A stretch of 64,000 bases of DNA from UBA10649 sp964597445 (GTDB lineage Bacteria > Actinomycetota > Actinomycetes > S36-B12). Positions within the stretch are counted from its first letter, which is position 1; every line of letters starts with the position of its first letter. The notes beneath the pieces are model-generated. The model ran no database searches and had not been told where the DNA came from. It saw nothing but the letters and a program-made list of their open reading frames with translations. A program made the position numbers and the translations under genes. The DNA lies in the NCBI GenBank assembly GCA_964597445.1, contig CAZQXO010000004.1:1-64000 (forward strand), in the 5' to 3' direction. Below, in pieces: positions 7,509 to 15,418 of this stretch.

Positions 7509-8195
7509 GTGACGAATGCATCCGACACCGCAACGCAGGAACTTCCCGACGTCTCCGATCTGGTGATCGGCGTGCTCGGCGGCACGGGTGAGCAGGGGCG
7601 TGGCCTCGCCCGTCGACTGCGCATGGCGGGGCATACGGTGATCATCGGCTCGCGCGATGCTGCGCGCGCCCAGCAGATCGCGGAGGAGATGGGACTCGGA
7701 ATCGAGGGCACCTCGAACGAGGACTGCGCACAGCGCAGTGATGTGGTGATCGTCGCCGTGCCATGGGATGGCCACGGGGAGCTCCTCTCCTCCCTGAGGA
7801 GCGCCCTGGAGTCGACCATCGTCGTGGACTGCGTCAATCCTCTGGGCTTCGACAAGCAGGGGGCCTTCGCCCTCCCGGTGGCCGAGGGCTCAGCGGCCCA
7901 GCAGGCCGCCGCCGTCCTGCCGGACAGCACCGTCGTCGCCGCCTTCCACCACATCTCCGCCGTGCTGCTCCTCGACGAGGCGGTGGACTCCATCGACACG
8001 GACGTCCTCGTCCTCGGTGATGACCGCGCCGCGACCGACGTCGTCCAGGCCCTCGCCTCTCGGATTCCCGGTATGCGAGGCGTCTACGGGGGCCGCTTGC
8101 GCAACGCCGGTCAGGTCGAGGCCATGACGGCGAACCTCATCTCGATCAACCGTCGGTACAAGGCACACGCCGGTCTGCGCATCACCGACGTCTGA
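7509..8195 (+). CDS. npdG: NADPH-dependent F420 reductase
   Basis: The protein has 228 aa. The N-terminal NADP-binding fold has GVLGGTGEQGRGLARRL and then IIGSRD, where GSR selects the NADP phosphate. The rest matches F420H2:NADP oxidoreductase (Fno/NpdG), including VVIVAVPWDG and VVAAFHHISA. It transfers hydride between NADPH and coenzyme F420, so the organism probably makes F420. The GTG at 7509 has GGAAGGA upstream; a GTG at 7491 would add six residues. It runs divergently from the histone-like gene and converges with panB. Confidence 0.9.
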   Translation: MTNASDTATQELPDVSDLVIGVLGGTGEQGRGLARRLRMAGHTVIIGSRDAARAQQIAEEMGLGIEGTSNEDCAQRSDVVIVAVPWDGHGELLSSLRSALESTIVVDCVNPLGFDKQGAFALPVAEGSAAQQAAAVLPDSTVVAAFHHISAVLLLDEAVDSIDTDVLVLGDDRAATDVVQALASRIPGMRGVYGGRLRNAGQVEAMTANLISINRRYKAHAGLRITDV

Positions 8196-8243
8196 GTCGA
8201 CGTCTGAGTCCTGAGACATCGGACGCACGGTCGCGCACGTGCG

Positions 8244-9065
8244 TCAGATGTACGAGTTCTCCGGTCCCGGATAGATGCCCGTGGCGACATCGTCGGACCA
8301 GCGGGTGACGGCCTCCATCATGACGCTGCGGACGTCGGCGTACCGCTTGACGAACTTCGGTGCCGGACCCGACGTGAGCCCGACGAGGTCCTGCCACACG
8401 ATGACCTGCGCATCGGTCACGTTGCCGGCGCCTATGCCGATGGTCGGGATGGAGAGCATCTCGGTCGCCCGCGCGGCGAGTTCGACCGGGACGGCCTCGA
8501 GCACGATGGCGCTCGCTCCAGCCGACTGGAGCTCCTTCGCGTCGCGCATGAGCAGTTCGCCCGCCTCGCCCCGCCCCTGAACGCGGTATCCGCCCAGCAT
8601 GTTCACCGACTGAGGGGTGAGCCCGAGGTGTCCGATGACGGGGATGCCCGCACTGGCCAGAGCCTCCACCTGAGGAAGGACGGCCATCCCGCCTTCGAGC
8701 TTCACGGCCTGCGCACCGGCCTCCTTGATGAAGCGGGCGGACGTCTCCAGGGCCTGGGTCGTCGATGCCTGATAGGAGCCGAAGGGAAGGTCGGCGATCA
8801 CCAGGGAATGCGGTGCACCGCGTACCACGGCGCGCACGAGGGGCAGGAGCTCGTCGACCGTGACTGGGAGAGTGGAGTCGTGGCCGTAGACCACCATGGC
8901 CGCGGAGTCCCCGACCAGGAGGGCAGGGATGCCGGCCTCATCGAACAGTCGGGCGGTCAGGGCGTCGTAGGCGGTGATCATCGACCACCGTCGCCCGGCG
9001 AGGGTCTCCTCCTGGAGGTCTCGCATGGTCACCCGACGCGCACGGTCGGACGCATGGAACGACAT
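8244..9065 (-). CDS. panB: 3-methyl-2-oxobutanoate hydroxymethyltransferase
   Basis: The protein has 273 aa, the standard PanB length. It has MITAYDALTARLFDEAG, then LVGDSAAMVVYG with a metal-binding Asp, IADLPFGSYQ, VKLEGG, and GHLGLTPQSVN with the active-site region. It makes ketopantoate from alpha-ketoisovalerate and methylene-tetrahydrofolate, the first committed step towards pantothenate and CoA. It is a single gene with no panC or panD nearby. Its place beside the glnA2 region is the same as in mycobacteria (Rv2225). Confidence 0.96.
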   Translation of the reverse strand: MSFHASDRARRVTMRDLQEETLAGRRWSMITAYDALTARLFDEAGIPALLVGDSAAMVVYGHDSTLPVTVDELLPLVRAVVRGAPHSLVIADLPFGSYQASTTQALETSARFIKEAGAQAVKLEGGMAVLPQVEALASAGIPVIGHLGLTPQSVNMLGGYRVQGRGEAGELLMRDAKELQSAGASAIVLEAVPVELAARATEMLSIPTIGIGAGNVTDAQVIVWQDLVGLTSGPAPKFVKRYADVRSVMMEAVTRWSDDVATGIYPGPENSYI

Positions 9066-9222
9066 CAGAACTCCGATCTCGAGGCTCCCCGCGGAGTCCC
9101 CGGACGCCCCTATGGTGGCACGTCACCCTTCCCCTGTCATCCGGTGCGGCCGGCATCGGCCGTGGCAGCAATGCGCTACGGTCTCGTATCGAAATACCTG
9201 CCACGGCTGAAGGAGCGCCCGG

Positions 9223-10929
9223 ATGACCAAGCCCGATGATGCGTGGATGACCTCGGGGGAGGGCCACCCCCGGAGGTGGTCGATTCTCGCGGTCCTGGTC
9301 GTGAGCCTCCTGGTGGTGGTGCTCGACAACACCGTCCTGAACATCGCCCTGCCCACGATCCAGGCTGACCTCGGAGCGACCCAGAGCCAACTGGTCTGGG
9401 CCATCGACTCCTACATCCTCGTGTTCGCGTCCCTCCTCTTCACCTGGGGCGTGCTGGGCGATCGGCTCGGACGCAAGCGGGTGCTGATGATCGGTCTCGT
9501 CATCTTCGGACTGGCCTCGGCTGCCTGCGCCTTCTCCGGGACGCCTGAACTGCTCATCGGACTGCGGGCCCTCATGGGCGTCGGAGGAGCGGCCGTGCTG
9601 CCCGTGACGCTCGCGATCATCACCGTCGTCTTCCCCCCGCATGAGCGAGGCAAGGCGATCGGCGCCTGGGCAGGTGCCGTGGGTGCGGCCGTAGCACTCG
9701 GCCCGGTTCTGGGCGGGGTCCTGCTGGAGCACCCGGCGTGGAGCAGTTGGCTCACCGGGAATGACTGGGGCTCGGTCTTCCTCATCAACGTCCCGATCGT
9801 CCTTGTCGGGCTGTTCTTCATCGCGCGGATCGTGCCGGAGTCCCGGGACCCCCACCCGCGACGCCTCGACCTCGTCGGGCTCGTGGTGTCGGCTACCGGA
9901 CTCGTGCTCATCGTCTACGGCATCATCGAGGCATCCTCCACGCGCTCGTGGGTGTCCCCGTCGGTCCTGGTGCCCATCGCCATCGGAGTGATCCTGATCG
10001 CCTTCTTCATCTGGACCGAGGCACGCAGCGATCACGCCAGCTTCGACGTCACCCTCTTTCGCAACCGCGGATACGCGGTGAGCCTGACTGCCGTGAGCCT
10101 GTCCTTCTTCGCCCTCTCGGGCATCACGTTCTCCCTGCCCTTCTATCTGCAGATCCTGCGGGGCTACAGCACGCTCGAAGCCGGGCTCTGCTTCCTTCCC
10201 TTCGCTGTGGGTCAGCTGCTGGCCGCCCCCCGCAGTGCGGCCATGGTGGCCCGATTCGGCTATCGCGCCGTCATGACGACGGGACTGGTGCTGGTGGCGG
10301 TGGCGCTCGTGGGACTGGCGCAGATCGAACTGAGCACTCCGCTGTGGGTGCTGCTGCTCGTCTTCTTCATCTTCGGATTCGGCATGGGCAACGTCATCGC
10401 GCCGGGCTCCACTGTCCTCCAGAACGTCCTCCCCCTGGCCAGGGCCGGCGCAGGATCAGCCGTCCAGAACACGGTGCGGCAGGTGGCCGGCGCCCTGGGG
10501 GTCGCCGTGATCGGGACCATCCTCGCCACGCAGTACGCGGCGAACCTGAGCAGGGCGGCGGAGGCCTCTCCGGTTCCGGTGGACCCGCCGCTGCTGGATA
10601 CGGCGTCGCAGTCGGTGGTCGCCGCGGACATCGCGATCACGCAGGCATCCGGATCGGGGTTGCCGGCTGCGCTGGCCGATGCCTTCCGAGGAGCTGCCTT
10701 CGACTCCTTCCTCTCGGCGTCCCATGTGACCTCCTACCTCGCGGCCGGGGTGGTGCTCATCGCTGCAGTCGTCGTGGTCTCGCTCCTGCCCACCATCACC
10801 CCGCCACAGGCGGCACCTGCGCCGGATGGCGGGGAGGAGTCGGGGGTCCAGGAGCGCATCGATGCCGAGGCGGCCCGGTATCCGGCTGAGCTCGAGGAGG
10901 AGATCGTCGACAAGGACAGTTCCCGATGA
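9223..10929 (+). CDS. MFS multidrug transporter, DHA2 family (14 TM)
   Basis: The protein has 568 aa with about 14 hydrophobic segments. The first helix carries LDNTVLNIALPTI, the DHA2 signature, and the loop between helices 2 and 3 has GDRLGRKRVLM (MFS motif A). The last 50 residues are a charged cytoplasmic tail. It should export drugs or dyes by proton antiport. The stop overlaps the start of a TetR gene, the usual pairing of efflux pump and its repressor. GGAG lies 7 nt before the ATG. GTAT-CGAA-ATAC at 9186-9197 is a possible operator upstream. Confidence 0.92.
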   Translation: MTKPDDAWMTSGEGHPRRWSILAVLVVSLLVVVLDNTVLNIALPTIQADLGATQSQLVWAIDSYILVFASLLFTWGVLGDRLGRKRVLMIGLVIFGLASAACAFSGTPELLIGLRALMGVGGAAVLPVTLAIITVVFPPHERGKAIGAWAGAVGAAVALGPVLGGVLLEHPAWSSWLTGNDWGSVFLINVPIVLVGLFFIARIVPESRDPHPRRLDLVGLVVSATGLVLIVYGIIEASSTRSWVSPSVLVPIAIGVILIAFFIWTEARSDHASFDVTLFRNRGYAVSLTAVSLSFFALSGITFSLPFYLQILRGYSTLEAGLCFLPFAVGQLLAAPRSAAMVARFGYRAVMTTGLVLVAVALVGLAQIELSTPLWVLLLVFFIFGFGMGNVIAPGSTVLQNVLPLARAGAGSAVQNTVRQVAGALGVAVIGTILATQYAANLSRAAEASPVPVDPPLLDTASQSVVAADIAITQASGSGLPAALADAFRGAAFDSFLSASHVTSYLAAGVVLIAAVVVVSLLPTITPPQAAPAPDGGEESGVQERIDAEAARYPAELEEEIVDKDSSR

Positions 10930-11561
10930 CATCCGCGGCACTCGAGCAGCGAGCGACTGCTGGCACGACGCCGCCGACGGCCCGAGGGCGTCGTCGGGAC
11001 GCCCGGGTGGACGTCACCGTCCTGTCGGTCGCCGAGGAGGTCCTCGCAGAGCGTGGCTTCGCCGGATTCACGGTCGAGGAGGTGTCGGGGCGCAGCGGCA
11101 TCGCGAAGACGACGATCTACCGACGATTCCCCTCCCGGGATGACCTGATCGTCGGTGTGCTCGAGAGCATCAACGCGGATCTCCCGATGAGCTACTCGGG
11201 TGGCTCGCTGCGTGACGGCATCGTCGCCCTGCTGACCGCGGTACGTGGCGCGCCTCAGACGCAGCGCGGCCAGATCCTGCTGCATGCCGCAGCCGAGGGA
11301 GCCAGGCGGCCGGAGATCGCTGCACTCGTGCACGATCGAGTCCTCCGGCCCCGACACGACCTCATGCGCGAGATGCTGAGCCAGGGAATCGTGCGCGGCG
11401 AGTTGCGCGACGATGTCGATCTCGACACGGTCGTTTCGTGCCTGGTCGGTCCCGCACTGCACCTGGGGATGTGGGGTCGCCATACAGGCGCCGAGTCCGT
11501 CCCGACAGAGGTCATGGCCGACCTCATCCTCAGAGGACTGACTCCCGCCACCGGTTCGTGA
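10926..11561 (+). CDS. TetR-family transcriptional regulator
   Basis: The protein has 211 aa. After a 25-residue basic lead, the helix-turn-helix runs from about residue 28 to 75 (AEEVLAERGFAGFTVEEVSGRSG, then KTTIYRRFPSRDDLI), the canonical TetR pattern. The C-terminal domain would bind an effector and form the dimer. It overlaps the transporter stop by ATGA, so both are co-expressed and it probably represses its own operon. Its 3' end overlaps the convergent nadE by 32 bp. Confidence 0.92.
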   Translation: MTSAALEQRATAGTTPPTARGRRRDARVDVTVLSVAEEVLAERGFAGFTVEEVSGRSGIAKTTIYRRFPSRDDLIVGVLESINADLPMSYSGGSLRDGIVALLTAVRGAPQTQRGQILLHAAAEGARRPEIAALVHDRVLRPRHDLMREMLSQGIVRGELRDDVDLDTVVSCLVGPALHLGMWGRHTGAESVPTEVMADLILRGLTPATGS

Positions 11562-13200
11562 TCGGCAGTCGTCGGTCGCGCCCGAAGGCGCGGAGCGAGA
11601 TCTTGGTTCCGGGCGGGTACTGACGCCGCTTGTACTCCGCCAGGTCGGTCAGGCGGAGGATCCGCTCCACTGTGGCCGCGTTGAATCCGTTCGCGACGAG
11701 ATCCTGCGCGCCGCGATCGCCGTGGATGTACTGCTCCAGCAGCCGGTCGAGCTCCTCGTACTCCGGGAGCGAGTCGGTGTCACGCTGGTCCGGGCGCAGC
11801 TCCGCACTCGGCGGCTTCGTGATGCTGTTCGGAGGAATGGGCGGTGTCGCGCCCTGAGCTGCCGCGCGATCGTTGCGCCAGCGGGCCAGTGCCCAGACGA
11901 GGGTCTTCGGCACGTCCTTGATGGGCGCGAAGCCTCCGACGGCGTCCCCGTAGATCGTCGAGTAGCCGACCGAGAGCTCGCTCTTGTTGCCGGTCGCCAG
12001 CACGAGATGCCCCTCAGCGTTCGACAGAGCCATCAGGGTGGTGCCTCGCACGCGCGCCTGCAGGTTCTCCTCTGCGAGGCCGTGGAGGTCCAGGGAGCCG
12101 AGGTAGGCGTCGACCATGGGGGCAATGGGCACGGTCCGGATGTGCATGCCGATCCGCTCAGCGGAGTCGTAGGCGTCCGCCAGGGAGTGCTCGGACGAGT
12201 ACACGCTGGGCATGGCGACACCGTGCACGCGCTCGGGGCCGAGAGCGTCCGCGCTGATGGCCGCGACGAGAGCGGAGTCGATCCCGCCGCTCATCCCGAG
12301 GATCACGGACGGGAACCCGTTCTTCGTGACGTAGTCACGGAGTCCGAGCACGAGTGCCGCGTACACCTCCTCGAGAGCATCGAGACGGGTGTTCGACGGG
12401 ACTCCTGGCACCGACGTGAGCGTGTCGATGTCCCAGGTCAACGCCGCCTCGGTGAACTGCGGCGCGCGCGCGAGAAGCTCACCGTCGGGGGCCACGATGA
12501 GGGAATCACCGTCGAAGACGAGCTCGTCCTGACCGCCCACCATGTTGCAGTAGAGGAGCGTCGCCCCGGACTCGCGGGCCCGCTGCTGGCAGAGGGCGAG
12601 TCGGACGTCGTCCTTCTCCTGCTCGTACGGAGAGGCATTGAGAACGGCGAGGACATCAGCCCCGTGCTCGCGCGTCCAGCGCACCGGGCCGCCGTCGCGC
12701 CAGAGGTCCTCGCAGATGGCGACGGACACGCGGACGCCGTCGACATCGACCATCAGGGGAGCATCGCCGGGCACGAAGTAGCGAGCCTCGTCGAACACCC
12801 CGTAGTTCGGCAGGTGATGCTTCACGTAGCGGGCCTCGACGAGCCCAGCGCGGAGCACGCCGGCAGCGTTGACCGGACGCCTCCGGGGCTCTCCCGGTGG
12901 GGACAGGGGTCCGTCATCGAGATGGTCGAGGTACCCGACGATGCAGGTGACGCCACCGAGGCCGTCCTCGGCCAGCTGGCGGGCGAGGGACTCCAGTGCG
13001 CTGCGGCAGGCCTCCTGGAAGGAGGGGCGCAGGGCGAGGTCCTCGACGGGGTAGCCGGTCAGGACCATCTCGGGCAGGAGGACGAGGCGGGCACCCGCGG
13101 CCGCGGCCTCGGCCACCGATCGGCGGATCAGATCGGCATTGCCCGCGAGGTCTCCCACGGTCGGGTTGACCTGAGCGAGAGTGACGCGCAGCGGAGGCAC
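11530..13200 (-). CDS. nadE: Glutamine-dependent NAD+ synthetase
   Basis: The protein has 556 aa. The N-terminal nitrilase-like amidase has its Glu at LLPEMVLTGYP, Lys at VKHHLPNYG and nucleophile Cys at AICEDLW. The C-terminal ATP pyrophosphatase has LGMSGGIDSALVAA (P loop SGGIDS). The amidase frees ammonia from glutamine, which is channelled to amidate deaminated NAD. The length is between the short alpha-proteobacterial type and the 680-residue M. tuberculosis enzyme. It lies next to the glutamine synthetase cluster. The 3' end overlaps the TetR gene. Confidence 0.95.
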   Translation of the reverse strand: MPPLRVTLAQVNPTVGDLAGNADLIRRSVAEAAAAGARLVLLPEMVLTGYPVEDLALRPSFQEACRSALESLARQLAEDGLGGVTCIVGYLDHLDDGPLSPPGEPRRRPVNAAGVLRAGLVEARYVKHHLPNYGVFDEARYFVPGDAPLMVDVDGVRVSVAICEDLWRDGGPVRWTREHGADVLAVLNASPYEQEKDDVRLALCQQRARESGATLLYCNMVGGQDELVFDGDSLIVAPDGELLARAPQFTEAALTWDIDTLTSVPGVPSNTRLDALEEVYAALVLGLRDYVTKNGFPSVILGMSGGIDSALVAAISADALGPERVHGVAMPSVYSSEHSLADAYDSAERIGMHIRTVPIAPMVDAYLGSLDLHGLAEENLQARVRGTTLMALSNAEGHLVLATGNKSELSVGYSTIYGDAVGGFAPIKDVPKTLVWALARWRNDRAAAQGATPPIPPNSITKPPSAELRPDQRDTDSLPEYEELDRLLEQYIHGDRGAQDLVANGFNAATVERILRLTDLAEYKRRQYPPGTKISLRAFGRDRRLPITNRWRESVL

Positions 13201-13242
13201 GTCCCGAGGGTACTGGGATGCGCAGCGGGGTGAATCGGCCCG

Positions 13243-13259
13243 GTTAACGGCGCTGTAAC
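13243..13259 (+). promoter_or_regulatory. GlnR-like box before glnA2
   Basis: The sequence is GTTAAC, six bases, GTAAC. It agrees with the actinobacterial GlnR pattern GTnAC-n6-GnAAC with one mismatch in the first half. It has the same layout as the box before glnA1 at 20512-20528. It ends 23 bp before the glnA2 ATG. A CACTAT hexamer (13273-13278) between box and ATG could be the -10, which would give a near-leaderless transcript and place the box at about -35. Confidence 0.5.
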
Positions 13260-13282
13260 ACGCCGAGGGCCACTATGGGGAC

Positions 13283-14620
13283 ATGGACAAGCAAGCAGAG
13301 TTCGTGCTGCGCACCATCGAGGAGCGGGACATCCGGTTCGTCCGGCTGTGGTTCACGGACGTCCTCGGCACGCTGAAGTCGGTGGCCGTCGCTCCCGCGG
13401 AGCTCGAGGGCGCGTTCGCCGAGGGCATCGGCTTCGACGGCTCTGCCATCGAAGGCTTCACCCGCGTGTACGAATCCGACATGCTGGCCAAGCCCGACCC
13501 CTCGACCTTCGCGATCCTGCCGTGGCGCAGCGAGGGTCCCAGCGTGGCCCGACTGTTCTGCGACATCCAGATGCCCGATGGCTCGCCGTCGTATGCCGAT
13601 CCGCGCTTCGTCCTGAAGCGAACCCTGACCAAGGCGGCGGATCTCGGCTTCACCTTCTACACGCATCCCGAGGTCGAGTTCTACCTGTTCAAGGGCGAGC
13701 GTGACGGATGCGACGTGCCGGTGCCGGTCGACTCCTACGGCTACTTCGACAACACGCCACATGGACTCACCCATGACTTCCGGCGTCAGGCGATCACCAT
13801 GCTCGAGGCGATGGGGATCTCCGTCGAGTTCAGTCACCATGAGGGAGGTCCCGGGCAGCAGGAGATCGACCTGCGCTACGCCGATGCCCTCACCACGGCC
13901 GACAATCTGATGACGTTCCGACTGGTCGTTCAGGAGGTCGCGCTCGAGCAGGGGATGTTCGCCTCCTTCATGCCCAAGCCGCTCGTGAACCAGCCGGGCT
14001 CGGGGATGCACACCCACCTGTCGCTCTTCGAGGGTGATCGGAATGCCTTCTTCGAGGCGGGAGCGGAGTACCAGCTCTCGAAGGTGGCGCGATCCTTCAT
14101 CGCGGGCCTGCTCGTGCATGCCCCTGAGCTGACGGCTGTCACGAACCAGTGGGTCAACTCCTACAAGCGCCTGGCGGGCGGAGGCGAGGCCCCGGCATGG
14201 ATCTGCTGGGGTCACAACAACCGTTCAGCCCTCATCCGAGTCCCCATGTACAAGCCGTCGAAGGGCAACAGCACGCGGGTGGAGTTCCGTTCGCTGGACA
14301 GTGCGGCGAATCCCTACCTCGCCTTCGCGGTGCTCCTCGCCGCGGGACTCAAGGGCATCGAGGAGGGCTACGAGCTGCCGCGAGGATCGGAGGACGACGT
14401 CTGGGCCCTGACGGGTGCCGAGCGGCGCGCGTTGGGCATGGCGCCCCTGCCGGGCAGCCTCAACCAGGCCATCCAGGCGATGGAGCGATCGGAACTGGTG
14501 GCGGAGACCCTGGGTGAGCACGTCTTCGAGTTCTTCCTGCGCAACAAGCAGGCCGAGTGGGAGGACTACCGGCGTCAGGTGACTCCCTGGGAGCTCCAGC
14601 GCTACCTGCCCTCGCTCTGA
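13283..14620 (+). CDS. glnA2: Glutamine synthetase, GlnA2-type, not adenylylatable
   Basis: The protein has 445 aa, the length of mycobacterial GlnA2. It begins MDKQAEFVLRTIEERDIRF and has the GS signature GIGFDGSAIEGF, the metal-binding HPEVEFYLF, the ATP-binding FMPKPLVNQPGSGMH and the glutamate-binding RSALIRVPMY. At the point where GlnA1 has its adenylylated Tyr (LYEL), this protein reads VWALTG, so GlnE should not modify it. It may make glutamine under special conditions or act on other amines. A GlnR-like box precedes it. Confidence 0.93.
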   Translation: MDKQAEFVLRTIEERDIRFVRLWFTDVLGTLKSVAVAPAELEGAFAEGIGFDGSAIEGFTRVYESDMLAKPDPSTFAILPWRSEGPSVARLFCDIQMPDGSPSYADPRFVLKRTLTKAADLGFTFYTHPEVEFYLFKGERDGCDVPVPVDSYGYFDNTPHGLTHDFRRQAITMLEAMGISVEFSHHEGGPGQQEIDLRYADALTTADNLMTFRLVVQEVALEQGMFASFMPKPLVNQPGSGMHTHLSLFEGDRNAFFEAGAEYQLSKVARSFIAGLLVHAPELTAVTNQWVNSYKRLAGGGEAPAWICWGHNNRSALIRVPMYKPSKGNSTRVEFRSLDSAANPYLAFAVLLAAGLKGIEEGYELPRGSEDDVWALTGAERRALGMAPLPGSLNQAIQAMERSELVAETLGEHVFEFFLRNKQAEWEDYRRQVTPWELQRYLPSL

Positions 14621-14621
14621 C

Positions 14622-14640
14622 CCGGGGGTCTCACCCCCGG
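14622..14640 (+). terminator. Weak hairpin after glnA2
   Basis: CCGGGGGT and ACCCCCGG form an 8-bp stem with loop CTC directly after the glnA2 stop. No T run follows, and the amidotransferase gene starts 14 bp later, so it may attenuate rather than end transcription. Confidence 0.45.
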
Positions 14641-14653
14641 ATAGATTCACGCC

Positions 14654-15418
14654 ATGGCCTCCTCCGCGCCCGTCGTCCTCTCGATCCAGAACGACGTGAC
14701 CTGCCCTCCCGCGCTGGCGGAGGAGTGGCTCAGGGAGGACGGGCTCGAGGTGCGCGTCATCCACGCCTATGCAGGCGAGCCCGTGCCGACCGAGGTGCCG
14801 CAGGGCGTGTCGGGCGTCCTGCCCCTCGGAGGCGAGATCAGCGCGAACGACGAGCACCTGGCGCCGTGGCTCGTGCAGGAGAAGGCCCTGCTCCGCGACG
14901 CGACCGAGCGAGGGATCCCCGTCCTCGGCCTGTGCCTCGGGGGACAGCTGCTGGCCGCGGCCAACGGGGGCGCCGTGACGGTGAACGACGTCGTCGAAGT
15001 GGGCGTGTCGGATGTCGCCCGCACTCTGGACGGCCTCGCCGACCCGGTCATCTCGCAGGCCCAGCCGATCGACGGGGATCTGGTGCCGGCCGCCCAGTGG
15101 CACGGGGATCACATCAGCCGACTCCCGGACGGCGCAGTCCTGCTGATGACGAACGATCTGTGCCATGTGCAGGTCTTCCGGCTGGGCGAGTCCGCCTACG
15201 GCCTGCAGATGCACCCGGAGGTCGACCTGCCGACCTACGAGCGGTGGGTTCAGGATGCCCCCGAGGTCATCCCGCGATGCTCGATGACCGGGAGTGCCTC
15301 CCTCGACATGGTGCGAGATCGCTCGACGGACCTCATCCGCGCCTGGCGTCCCGCTGTGCGCGCGTGGGGTGACCTCGTGTGGAGGCGCGCGCGCACCGAG
15401 GCCGCGTTCGACTCATGA
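14654..15418 (+). CDS. Class I glutamine amidotransferase (GMP synthase-like)
   Basis: The protein has 254 aa. The nucleophile is Cys94 in LGLCLGGQLL, and the triad is completed by His187 and Glu189 in QMHPEV. It is a free-standing amidotransferase of the YebR/PuuD-like GATase type without a synthetase domain, so it may hydrolyse gamma-glutamyl amides or supply ammonia to an unknown partner. It lies between glnA2 and glnE and overlaps glnE by ATGA, which puts a glutamine-consuming activity in the operon of the synthetase and its modifying enzyme. Substrate unknown. Confidence 0.88.
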   Translation: MASSAPVVLSIQNDVTCPPALAEEWLREDGLEVRVIHAYAGEPVPTEVPQGVSGVLPLGGEISANDEHLAPWLVQEKALLRDATERGIPVLGLCLGGQLLAAANGGAVTVNDVVEVGVSDVARTLDGLADPVISQAQPIDGDLVPAAQWHGDHISRLPDGAVLLMTNDLCHVQVFRLGESAYGLQMHPEVDLPTYERWVQDAPEVIPRCSMTGSASLDMVRDRSTDLIRAWRPAVRAWGDLVWRRARTEAAFDS